This document shows, in pieces, positions 10,406 to 18,490 of a stretch of 33,551 bases of DNA. Both the position numbers and the translations under genes were made by a program. Below the pieces are notes generated by a model. The model saw only the letters and a list, made by a program, of their open reading frames with translations, searched no databases and was not told the origin of the DNA. The stretch covers positions 1 to 33,551 of the forward strand of contig CALMOP010000051.1 of the NCBI GenBank assembly GCA_937871775.1. The letters are read 5' to 3'. The number at the start of each line of letters is the position of its first letter. The stretch's first letter is position 1. This stretch comes from an uncultured Gemmatimonadota bacterium. GTDB lineage: Bacteria > Gemmatimonadota > Gemmatimonadetes > Gemmatimonadales > GWC2-71-9.

Positions 10406-10570
10406 GCACATTGTCCCGCCGTTACCGCGGGCTTGGCCCGACCCGACTGTAGGGATTCTCAAACAGTGCTTCTTCCGACATCGGCAGTGCTGTCGCCAGT
10501 GGCCGGGGGGGCGGCGGCGGTGGCAATTCCGCGCCGGTCGCGGCCACCGGCCCCGCCGGCGGGAGCCCCT

Positions 10571-11407
10571 TCATCCGCATACGGCCGCCGCGGTAAACGC
10601 TTCCTCGAGTACGCGCCCTCGGTAGGACGGTGGTGTCGGAGCTCCGAAGTGATGCAACACCGTGGGCGGCACATCCAGGAGGTGAGCAGGCAGGTCGCCA
10701 CCCCGTCCCGGGACCACGCGACCTCCCAGCAGCAGCAGCGGGATGGCATCATTGAGTGGATGTGGATGGTCATGATCCCGCTCGAGCACTCCGCCTCCGC
10801 CGTGATCCGCCGTGATGACGACCAGATGTTCCGGTGAGCTCACCAGCGACATCAGGCCCGCCAGGGACCGATCAATGGCGCCGGCGGCCTGAAGGTACGC
10901 CGGCGACATCCAGCCCCAGGCATGCCCCGCCAAGTCGGCATCGTTCAGATACGCCACCACGAAAGCCGGACCCTGCGCCTTGTCCAGAGTGTGCAGGGCG
11001 GTGTCCACCAGCCGGGTTGGCTCGCTGGCGCTGGCCTTGAGGCGGGCGACTCCCCCGAGTCGAAGCAGCGCACCGGCGAGCCAGCGTACCGAACCCGGCA
11101 ATTCTGGAGTAACCACAGTTGTCTCAACGCCATGGCGCCGCAACTCCCCCGGGAGGGGCTGCAGGCCGCGGAACCGCGGCAGGGTCCATCGTGACTGGTT
11201 GTCCATGCCATGGACACCTGGGGACACCCCGGTTCCGAGCGAGGTGAGGGCGGCCACCGTCACACTCGGTCGCACGGTGACCGCGGAACCGGCGACCCAC
11301 CCGAGACCCATCATCCGATGCAGCACCGGTGTGGTGTCGTCGCGGATGGCATCGGGCCGAAGGCCGTCGATGACCACCAGGATGGCGGTGCGCTGTCTGT
11401 ATTCCAC
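10571..11407 (-). CDS. Alkaline-phosphatase-superfamily phosphodiesterase / nucleotide pyrophosphatase-like protein
   Basis: AILVVIDGLRPDAI, PSVTVAALTSLGTGVSPGVHGM, LNDADLAGHAWGW, LVVITADHGGGG: type I phosphodiesterase layout. GTG start at 11407 is a best guess. Confidence 0.82.
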   Translation of the reverse strand: MEYRQRTAILVVIDGLRPDAIRDDTTPVLHRMMGLGWVAGSAVTVRPSVTVAALTSLGTGVSPGVHGMDNQSRWTLPRFRGLQPLPGELRRHGVETTVVTPELPGSVRWLAGALLRLGGVARLKASASEPTRLVDTALHTLDKAQGPAFVVAYLNDADLAGHAWGWMSPAYLQAAGAIDRSLAGLMSLVSSPEHLVVITADHGGGGVLERDHDHPHPLNDAIPLLLLGGRVVPGRGGDLPAHLLDVPPTVLHHFGAPTPPSYRGRVLEEAFTAAAVCG

Positions 11408-11441
11408 TCCTGATCCCCCGTCTGAGATTGTGCATGGACGC

Positions 11442-11481
11442 TGTCGGGGTCGTGTCACTTTCCGATGGTCCACGTGTCTCA
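11442..11481 (-). promoter_or_regulatory. Degenerate Pho-box-like repeats upstream of the phosphodiesterase
   Basis: Plus-strand TGTCGGG (11442), TGTCACT (11453), TGTCTCA (11475): 11- and 22-bp spacing; 34 nt from the proposed GTG. Confidence 0.4.
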
Positions 11482-11513
11482 AGCCCGCGACGACCGGACC
11501 GCTGTCGTGCCTC

Positions 11514-11531
11514 CGTGACCAGTCCGTCACC
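11514..11531 (+). promoter_or_regulatory. Predicted Pho box upstream of the GT4 glycosyltransferase
   Basis: CGTGACC-AGTC-CGTCACC, 11-bp period, 32 nt before the ATG at 11564. Confidence 0.45.
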
Positions 11532-11563
11532 CATTCGCGATGATGCGCAGGCATGGTATTCCC

Positions 11564-12733
11564 ATGCGAATCCTTTTCTGTACCGACACATTCCTCCCCG
11601 AGGTCAACGGGGTTACCACGGTCCTGGCGCAGATGCGGGAGGGCCTGGCTCGGCGTGGGCACCAGGTGCGGATCGCGGCCCCTCGATACCCGACCCCTGC
11701 CACGGACGAATCGGGTGTGTGGCGCCTGGGTGCCGTGGCATGCCCGGCCTATCCGCAGGTGCGGCTGTCATGGCCGTGGGGTCGTGGACTTGGAACCCAC
11801 TTCGACCAGTTCAGTCCGGAACTGGTACACGTCGTGACGGAAGGACCGCTCGGAGTCTTCGGCCGTCACTACGCCCAGCGTCGCGGCCTGCCGCTGGTTT
11901 CCTCCTTTCACACCGACTTTCCTCGTTACGCGGTGCGGTACCTGGGTCCGCTCGCGGCCGCCCCGACCTGGGCCTGGCTGCGTCGGTTCCATCAGGCCGC
12001 GGTCCTGACCCAGACTCCAAGCGATGTAACCCGCAATGAATTGCTGGTACACGGCATTCCCGGCGCGGTTGTCTGGGGCCGCAGTGTGGACGCGACCTGG
12101 TTCCGGCCGGATCGGCGCTCCGAGGGACGGCGGGTTGGGCTGGGTGCCGCGGGCCGGGCGCTGGTCCTGCACGTCGGCCGGCTGGCGGTGGAGAAGGACG
12201 TGGATACACTGGTGGCCTCGTTCACGGAGGCTCATCGGCGCCTTGGGGAGCAGGCGGTGTTCTGCGTCGCCGGCGACGGACCCCGCGGGCCCCAGGTGCG
12301 GGCGGCGCTGCCATTCGCGCGCCATGTCGGCTTTCTCGATCGCACGACGCTCGCCGATCTGTATGCGGATGCCGATGTCTTCGTGTTCCCCTCGCCTACG
12401 GAGACCTGCGGCCTGGTCGCGCTGGAGGCGCTCGCCTCGGGGATTCCGGTGATCGGGGCCAATGCAGGGGGAATACCCGAGAGCCTTCGCGAAGGCCTGA
12501 CTGGATATCTGATCGGCCCCGGGGACGCCGAGGCTTTTGCGGCGCGCATCGAAGAGCTGGTGCGGGATGGAGACCAGCGCCGGGCGATGGGGGAGGCGGC
12601 CCGGGGGTTTGCGGTCGGGCGTGATTGGGCTCGCGAGCTGGATGCGCTGGACGAGACCTACCGCAGGGTGAGGTGGACCACCACGGCGGCGGCCGCGCCC
12701 AGCGCCTGTCCCACCACGACGTCCGTGACGTAG
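11564..12733 (+). CDS. GT4-family glycosyltransferase (GT-B; SQD2/MgtA-like)
   Basis: MRILFCTDTFLPEVNGVTTVLAQMREGLARRGHQV, SSFHTDFPRYA, VWGRSVDATWFRP, LHVGRLAVEKDVDTLV, VFPSPTETCGLVALEALASGIPVIGANAGGIPE. Confidence 0.92.
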   Translation: MRILFCTDTFLPEVNGVTTVLAQMREGLARRGHQVRIAAPRYPTPATDESGVWRLGAVACPAYPQVRLSWPWGRGLGTHFDQFSPELVHVVTEGPLGVFGRHYAQRRGLPLVSSFHTDFPRYAVRYLGPLAAAPTWAWLRRFHQAAVLTQTPSDVTRNELLVHGIPGAVVWGRSVDATWFRPDRRSEGRRVGLGAAGRALVLHVGRLAVEKDVDTLVASFTEAHRRLGEQAVFCVAGDGPRGPQVRAALPFARHVGFLDRTTLADLYADADVFVFPSPTETCGLVALEALASGIPVIGANAGGIPESLREGLTGYLIGPGDAEAFAARIEELVRDGDQRRAMGEAARGFAVGRDWARELDALDETYRRVRWTTTAAAAPSACPTTTSVT

Positions 12734-13170
12734 TGCACCCGGAGATACACCCGGGAGGCGCCAACACCGAGGGCAACCGTCAGCGCCACGAGGCCGATGA
12801 GCGGGTTCTGCAGGAAGGTGGAGGCGGCCAGAGCCATGGCCGCGGCGGAATGCCCCGAGGGGAATGAGAACTGATCCGGCAGGTCCACCAGCGCCGTGAG
12901 GCCTGGCAGTCGGGCCGACGGGCGCTGGCGGATCACGGTGCGCTTGAGGAACTGCACGGCCAGGTGGGAAGACAGATTCGCGACCGCGGTCAGGATGCCG
13001 AGGTATCGAGTGTCCGGCCAGGACACCAGCAGCAGCGACACACCCACGGTGATCGTGGCGTCGCCCGCATGGGTGAGGGTGCGCAGTCCCAGGTCCATCC
13101 AGGGCGGCACGGTCCGCCGCGCCACCGCCACCATCAGTCGACCATCACCCGTGCTCACCCGCTCCAGCAT
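12658..13170 (-). CDS. PAP2-family membrane phosphatase
   Basis: KRTVIRQRPS, FSFPSGHSAAAMA, SRVYLRVHYVTDVVVG: the three PAP2 signature blocks; SD-like GGAGGAGGAG upstream of the ATG. Confidence 0.92.
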   Translation of the reverse strand: MLERVSTGDGRLMVAVARRTVPPWMDLGLRTLTHAGDATITVGVSLLLVSWPDTRYLGILTAVANLSSHLAVQFLKRTVIRQRPSARLPGLTALVDLPDQFSFPSGHSAAAMALAASTFLQNPLIGLVALTVALGVGASRVYLRVHYVTDVVVGQALGAAAAVVVHLTLR

Positions 13171-13210
13171 CGATCTCAGGGTCTCCTCCTCCAGGATCTG
13201 TGGAGGGAGG

Positions 13211-13251
13211 ATCGCCCGGGAGCGTCACGCTATCGCCCGGAGCTGGTCACG
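13211..13251 (-). promoter_or_regulatory. Possible Pho box within an imperfect ~21-bp tandem repeat upstream of PAP2
   Basis: Plus-strand ATCGCCCGGGAGCGTCACGCT / ATCGCCCGGAGCTGGTCACGAT; CGTCACG (13223) and GGTCACG (13245) are 22 bp apart. Confidence 0.35.
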
Positions 13252-14968
13252 ATTCCGTCTCGGATCGATCCGGGAGCCACACCCCGATCTCGGTACCCTG
13301 TCCAACGGTGCTGGCGGCCGTAATCCGACCCCCATGGGCCTCCACCAGATGGCGCACGATCGACAGCCCCAGGCCGGTCCCGCCCTCGGCACGAGACCGG
13401 TGGGGATCGGCACGATAGAAACGCTCGAAGATCCTGGGCAGGTGCTGGGAGGGGATCCCGCTGCCGGTGTCGCGGACGGCCAGGCTGACGCCTCCGGGCT
13501 CCCGGGACGCACGCACCGAGATCCGCCCGCCGGGCGGGGTGTAGCGCAGGGCATTGTCGTAGAGATTGCTGAGGACCTGACGCACCGCTTCGGGGTCGGC
13601 CCACACGCTCTCGGCGCCGGCTGTGATCTCGGTACTGAATCCGACACCCTGACGCTCGGCGCGATCGGTGAAGAAGCTCCAGCTCTCGCCGAGGAGGCTC
13701 CTGGTGTCGACCTCCTGTGGCTTCGGCTCCCAGCTTCCCGATTCGATCCGGGAGAGGTCGAGCAGGTCGTCGACCAGCCGCTGCATCCGCCGGGCGTTCC
13801 CGGCGATGACTTCCAGGAACCGCTGGGTGGTCTCGGCGTCGGGGGAATCGTTGACCAGGGTTTCCGCATATCCGGAGATCGAAGTGAGCGGGGTCTTGAG
13901 TTCGTGCGACACGTTGGCCACAAAGTCTCGGCGCACCGTCTCCAGGCGACGCAGGGCGGTCACGTCGTGCATGACCAGGAGCGCGCCCCCTTCCGGCAGC
14001 GGTCGTCCGGAGAGCAGGACGTTGCGGCCTTCGAGTTCCAGCTCCCGATCCGGAACGCTCTCGCCGCCCAGCGAGAGATCCACCACCTCCCGGGCCACCT
14101 TGGCACGGAATAACTGGGGCAGCGCGGGAAGCGGTTCCCCGGTTTCGTACCCGAGCAGCCGGCGGACCGCGGAGTTGGCGGTGACAATGCGACCGCGACT
14201 GTCCGCCGCCACCACTCCGTCCACCATCGCCTCCACCAGGGCGGCACTCTCGGCCCGCTCCTGGCGGAGCAGGCTGAATCGCTCGTCCAGTTGCTGGTGC
14301 ATGACCCGGAGGGCCTGCACCAGGTCATCGATGTCACTGATGCCAGACCGGGGAAATCGGGGGGAGACTCCCGCCGCGATCAAACGCGCCGAAGCGGTGA
14401 TCTCGGTCAGGGGGCGGGCGATCGAGCGCCCGGCCACGAACGCGAAGGCCGAGCCCAGCAGCAGGGCCAGCAGGGCGGCCGCGATGATGGCCCGCTGGGC
14501 CCGCCGGAAGATCTGCTGCGCCCCGTCCAGCGACGTCGCCACCCGGACCACGCCGGGTCCTCCCCGCACGGCGACGTACAGCATGGGCCGGTGCACCGTC
14601 CTGCTCTCCCGCTGGTCGGTCCCTACGCCGCTCAGGAGTGCTGCCTGGACCTCCGGGCGGCCGGCATGGTTCTCGATGCCTGACAGACTCTCCACCGGTG
14701 CGTCGCTCTCGGCCACCACCATACCGTCCGGGCGGATGAGGGTGATCCGGAGTCCGGTGCCCCGGGCGATCTCACGGACCGCCACCGGCCAGGCGGCGGA
14801 GTCCGCCGGCAGGGTGCGGGCAAGCAGCCGGGCGTCCCGCTCGAGGGCGCGCCGAATGTCGGCCTCGAGGTCCCGCCGCAGCGTGACATCGGCCGCCAGT
14901 GCCAGGGTGATGATCGCCACGACGCTGACCCCCAGGGTGCCAAGCACCAGCCGCCTGGCGAAGGTCAT
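13247..14968 (-). CDS. phoR: PhoR-type sensor histidine kinase (HAMP-PAS-HisKA-HATPase)
   Basis: Two TM segments, HAMP-like linker, PAS-like region, H-box FVANVSHELKTPLTSISGY, N-box VLSNLYDNALRYTP, DTGSGIP, GTGLGLSIVRHLVEAHGG. Confidence 0.9.
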   Translation of the reverse strand: MTFARRLVLGTLGVSVVAIITLALAADVTLRRDLEADIRRALERDARLLARTLPADSAAWPVAVREIARGTGLRITLIRPDGMVVAESDAPVESLSGIENHAGRPEVQAALLSGVGTDQRESRTVHRPMLYVAVRGGPGVVRVATSLDGAQQIFRRAQRAIIAAALLALLLGSAFAFVAGRSIARPLTEITASARLIAAGVSPRFPRSGISDIDDLVQALRVMHQQLDERFSLLRQERAESAALVEAMVDGVVAADSRGRIVTANSAVRRLLGYETGEPLPALPQLFRAKVAREVVDLSLGGESVPDRELELEGRNVLLSGRPLPEGGALLVMHDVTALRRLETVRRDFVANVSHELKTPLTSISGYAETLVNDSPDAETTQRFLEVIAGNARRMQRLVDDLLDLSRIESGSWEPKPQEVDTRSLLGESWSFFTDRAERQGVGFSTEITAGAESVWADPEAVRQVLSNLYDNALRYTPPGGRISVRASREPGGVSLAVRDTGSGIPSQHLPRIFERFYRADPHRSRAEGGTGLGLSIVRHLVEAHGGRITAASTVGQGTEIGVWLPDRSETES

Positions 14969-15672
14969 GGGCGACGAGCCCCCTTCTCGGCCGACTTGAA
15001 TCGGTACCCGAAGCCCCGTACCGTCTCGATCAGGTCGCCGGCGGCACCCAGCTTGGAGCGGAGCCGCTGGACGTGCATGTCGACCGTCCGGGTCTGGATG
15101 TCCGGCTGCGCTTCCCAGACCGTTTCCAGCAGCTGGGGTCGGGTCTGCACCCGGCCCCGCCGCTCGAGCAGCGTGACCAGCAGCTTGTATTCGGTGGCGG
15201 TGAGCTCAATTTCCGTACCCCCGACCGCGACCCGGTGTGCCGCGCGGTCGATGACGATACTCCCCGCAGACAGCGTGGACCCGCCGGCGACGGCCGGAGC
15301 GGCGAGGCGTCGGAGCAGGGCCTTCACTCGAAGGGCCAGCTCGGCGGGGGAAAACGGCTTGGTGAGATAGTCGTCGGCACCGAGCGAGAGTCCCCGGATG
15401 CGATCGGGCTCTTCGCGCCGGGCGGTCAGCAGGATCACTCCCACGTCCCGAGTCTCCTCGAGCCGCCGCAACTCGGCCAGGACGTCGTAGCCGGAGACCC
15501 CGGGCAACATCACGTCCAGTATGATGATGTCGGGTCGCTCCTCGCGAGCGGCCTTGAGCGCGTCGGGGCCGTTGGCGGCGGTGGAGACCCGATGGCCCGC
15601 CTTGGCCAGGTGATAGGCGACCAGCGCCGTGATGTCCGGCTCGTCGTCGACGACCAGGATGCGGTGAGTCAC
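14965..15672 (-). CDS. phoB: PhoB-type OmpR-family response regulator
   Basis: ILVVDDEPDITALVAYHLAKAGH, IILDVMLPGVSGYDVL, LTARREEPDRIRGLSLGADDYLTKPFSPAELALRVKALLRR plus winged-helix C-terminus; ATGA overlap with phoR. Confidence 0.93.
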   Translation of the reverse strand: MTHRILVVDDEPDITALVAYHLAKAGHRVSTAANGPDALKAAREERPDIIILDVMLPGVSGYDVLAELRRLEETRDVGVILLTARREEPDRIRGLSLGADDYLTKPFSPAELALRVKALLRRLAAPAVAGGSTLSAGSIVIDRAAHRVAVGGTEIELTATEYKLLVTLLERRGRVQTRPQLLETVWEAQPDIQTRTVDMHVQRLRSKLGAAGDLIETVRGFGYRFKSAEKGARRP

Positions 15673-16046
15673 GGGGAGCGTCCTTCTACGGGGGGCGCGG
15701 TGCGTTGGTGGGCGCGCCGCCGGCCTTCGGTCCAGGCATTGGCCCGCTCGGTGCGCAGTGCTGGCTCATCCCGGGCGGCGTCCAGCGCAGCGGCCAGCAG
15801 CCGGCCCAACGGCTCGGCCGGGCGGCGCAAGCGGTACAACACGAATTGGCCGATGGGTGTGTCCCGGACCACCCCCACCTCCCGCAGCACCCGGAGGTGT
15901 CGGGATACCGTCGGCTGCGGGACCCCGAGCAAGGCCTGCAAATCCGACACGAACAGCGGCGCCGCCGACAGGCAGTTTACAATCCGGAACCGGGTGGGCT
16001 CCGCCAGGGTCTCGAGCAGGCGTCGGGTAGACAGGGGTCCTGACAT
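15669..16046 (-). CDS. ArsR-family winged-helix transcriptional regulator
   Basis: TRRLLETLAEPTRFRIVNCLSAAPLFVSDLQALLGVPQPTVSRHLRVLREVGVVRDTPIGQFVLYRL; overlaps phoB by GTGA. Confidence 0.88.
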   Translation of the reverse strand: MSGPLSTRRLLETLAEPTRFRIVNCLSAAPLFVSDLQALLGVPQPTVSRHLRVLREVGVVRDTPIGQFVLYRLRRPAEPLGRLLAAALDAARDEPALRTERANAWTEGRRRAHQRTAPPVEGRSP

Positions 16047-16132
16047 ATGCGCCAAAACGAATACAACGCCGCCCCCGGAGATGCAAGCCGGAGCGGCGGA
16101 ATCGCCCGCGCGGCCTGTCTATATTGCACTCC

Positions 16133-18490
16133 ATGTCTCTCGTTGCCCTGCTTGCCGGACTGGCGATCGCGCCAGCGGACACCGCGCACCTGGTGCTGGT
16201 GGCGAGCACCGACCTGCACGGCACCGCGACCGACTGGAATTACGTCCAGAACCTCCCCTGGCCGGGCGGTCTGGCCCGGGCCGCGGCCGTCATCGACTCC
16301 CTCCGCCAGCTCTATCCCGGACAGGTGGTGGTGGTCGATGCGGGTGATGCCCTCGCGGGGAACGCGTTCGCAGCCTACTACGGCCGGGTGGGGAAGCGGA
16401 CGCCGCACCCGGTGGTCGAGGCAATGAGCCTCGCCGGATACGACGTCGCCACGCCCGGAGAGCGGGAATTCGATTTCGGCCTCGACCGGTTCAACCAGGC
16501 TGTCTCCGGCGCCACCTTCCGCTACGTCACGGCCAACATCCGGCTGCTTCCCGAGGATACGCTGGCCTTCCCGGCCTATGTCGTCCTGCAACGGGGCGGG
16601 GTTCGGATTGCGATTTCCGGTCTCACGACCCCGGGGGCAATGATCTGGAACGGGCCCCAGCTGCGGGGCAGGATCATGGTCGACCCGATCGAGGCCAGCG
16701 CCGCGCGGGTCCTGCCGCGGATGCGTCTGGATGCCGATCTCGCTGTGCTGCTGGTCCATAGCGGCATGTCCGGGGCTTCCTCCTATGATACGACCGGCCG
16801 GGGCGGTGAGCACGTCGCCGCCCGCCTGGCTCAGGGTGCCGACCGGCCGGACCTGGTCGTTGTGGGTCATTCGTACCAGGAAATCATCGACTCCACGATC
16901 AACGGGGTTCACTTCGTTCAGCCTCGCCCCGACGGGGTCAGCCTGTCGGTGGTTCACATTTCGCTGACCCGGGAAAACGGCCGCTGGGTCCCGCGCGAGA
17001 TCCGGGGTCAGCGTATCCTGCTGGCCGAGGTGCGCCCGCTGGAACGGGTGCTCCGCCGGCTGGACGAGCCCCACGGTGAGGTGCTGCGCTGGTCTTCGGT
17101 CAAGATCGGGGAGAACGAACGCCGCATTTCCCTGGCTGCCGCCCGGGTCGAGGACACGCCCCTGATGCGGCTGATGCTCAAGGCCATGCGCCAGGCCACC
17201 GGGGCTGACCTGGCGGCTCTCCCGGCCCCGGACCTGCGCATCGCGCTGGATCCTGGCGAGGTGACGCAGGGATCGGTGTTTCGGCTCTACCCCTGGGAGC
17301 ATCATCTCAAGACGGTGCGTATCAGCGGGGCCGAGCTCAAGGCCTACCTGGAGCAGGATGCGAGATATTTCTTCGTCGATGCCCATGCTCAGGTGTTTCC
17401 CAACCTGTATGTGCCTGGCTCATGGTACGACGTGGTTGGCGGTGCGACCTACATTGTGGACCTGGGCAAGCCGATGGGGTCACGAGTAGTGCGGCTCGCG
17501 GTCAAGGGTCGGACCGTCGCTCCGACCGACAGCTTCACGCTCACCATTCCCGACATTCGCCGGGAAGGCCAGGGCGCCTACGCCATGCTGACCCGAGCGC
17601 CGCTCGTCAAGGCCAGCGAGCCCTTGATCCAGGACGCGCTGCGGGCCGAACTCGCCCGCGCGAAGGTCGTCCGGGCCGCGGACTACGAAGGACAGGACTG
17701 GTCACTCACCCCGTCATACCTGGCCCGGCGTGCCCGGGCCCTCTTCATCGCGCCCACCGGGCCGGAAATCGCCGTGGCCGACACCGAGCCGGAGCGGTTC
17801 GAGATCCCTCAGGCGCCGACCCGGGTCGATCTGCTGCGGCAGGATTCGCTGGACCGGCTGCGGGAACGGGCCGACTCGACCGCCGGTGTGATCGTCACCA
17901 CCCTGCGGCTACCGGCGGAACGTGCGCCCGGGACCGGACTGCTCCGCCTGCTGGCCGACGCCTATCGCAACGATACCCGGTCGGACGTGGCCGTCGTCAT
18001 CCCGGAGGAAGGCGTCAACCCGCTGCCGGCGCGGGGCCTGAGCGCGGGGGAAGTGCGGGCCGCCGCGCTCGGAGCTGCGACCCTCCTGACGATTGGGTTG
18101 ACGGGGGCGGAACTCCGGGCCCTGCTGGAGACGGCGCTGGCACGCCGTGGCGGGCCCTGCTGCGAATTCTCGGGGCTGCGGGTGGAGTACGACGGGCGTC
18201 GGAAGCAGTGGGATCGGGTGCGCAAGGTCACGCTCAGTACCGGCAAGCCGCTGGATCCCAAACAGAACTACCTGCTGACGTTCAGCACCAGGCTGGTGTC
18301 GGGGGATGCGTTTCCGCTCGGCGCGACGGACTGCCGGCCAGTCAAGGGATGCCAGACCCCTGGCCGCCTGTCGCAATACGTCGTGGAGCGTTCGGAACGG
18401 CATCCGGCCGACGCGCTGCTTGAGTATGTCTCGAAGCTGCACCAGCCGGTGACGCCGCCCGATGACCTGAGGCTGGTGCCGATTCGCTGA
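16133..18490 (+). CDS. UshA/5'-nucleotidase-superfamily secreted protein with altered active-site motif and two 5'-nucleotidase C-terminal-like domains
   Basis: STDLHG, VVDAGDALAGN, GEREFDFGLDRF (canonical GNHEFD), LLVHSGM, VVVGHSY; two C-domain-like regions (~VEDTPLMRLMLKAMRQATGADLA... and ~APGTGLLRLLADAYRNDTRSDVAV...). Confidence 0.85.
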   Translation: MSLVALLAGLAIAPADTAHLVLVASTDLHGTATDWNYVQNLPWPGGLARAAAVIDSLRQLYPGQVVVVDAGDALAGNAFAAYYGRVGKRTPHPVVEAMSLAGYDVATPGEREFDFGLDRFNQAVSGATFRYVTANIRLLPEDTLAFPAYVVLQRGGVRIAISGLTTPGAMIWNGPQLRGRIMVDPIEASAARVLPRMRLDADLAVLLVHSGMSGASSYDTTGRGGEHVAARLAQGADRPDLVVVGHSYQEIIDSTINGVHFVQPRPDGVSLSVVHISLTRENGRWVPREIRGQRILLAEVRPLERVLRRLDEPHGEVLRWSSVKIGENERRISLAAARVEDTPLMRLMLKAMRQATGADLAALPAPDLRIALDPGEVTQGSVFRLYPWEHHLKTVRISGAELKAYLEQDARYFFVDAHAQVFPNLYVPGSWYDVVGGATYIVDLGKPMGSRVVRLAVKGRTVAPTDSFTLTIPDIRREGQGAYAMLTRAPLVKASEPLIQDALRAELARAKVVRAADYEGQDWSLTPSYLARRARALFIAPTGPEIAVADTEPERFEIPQAPTRVDLLRQDSLDRLRERADSTAGVIVTTLRLPAERAPGTGLLRLLADAYRNDTRSDVAVVIPEEGVNPLPARGLSAGEVRAAALGAATLLTIGLTGAELRALLETALARRGGPCCEFSGLRVEYDGRRKQWDRVRKVTLSTGKPLDPKQNYLLTFSTRLVSGDAFPLGATDCRPVKGCQTPGRLSQYVVERSERHPADALLEYVSKLHQPVTPPDDLRLVPIR

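Noticed and set aside
16047-16132. Pho box in the arsR-phoB / nucleotidase divergent spacer
   Set aside because: No CGTKACM units on an 11-bp lattice were visible; autoregulation of phoBR is not supported here.
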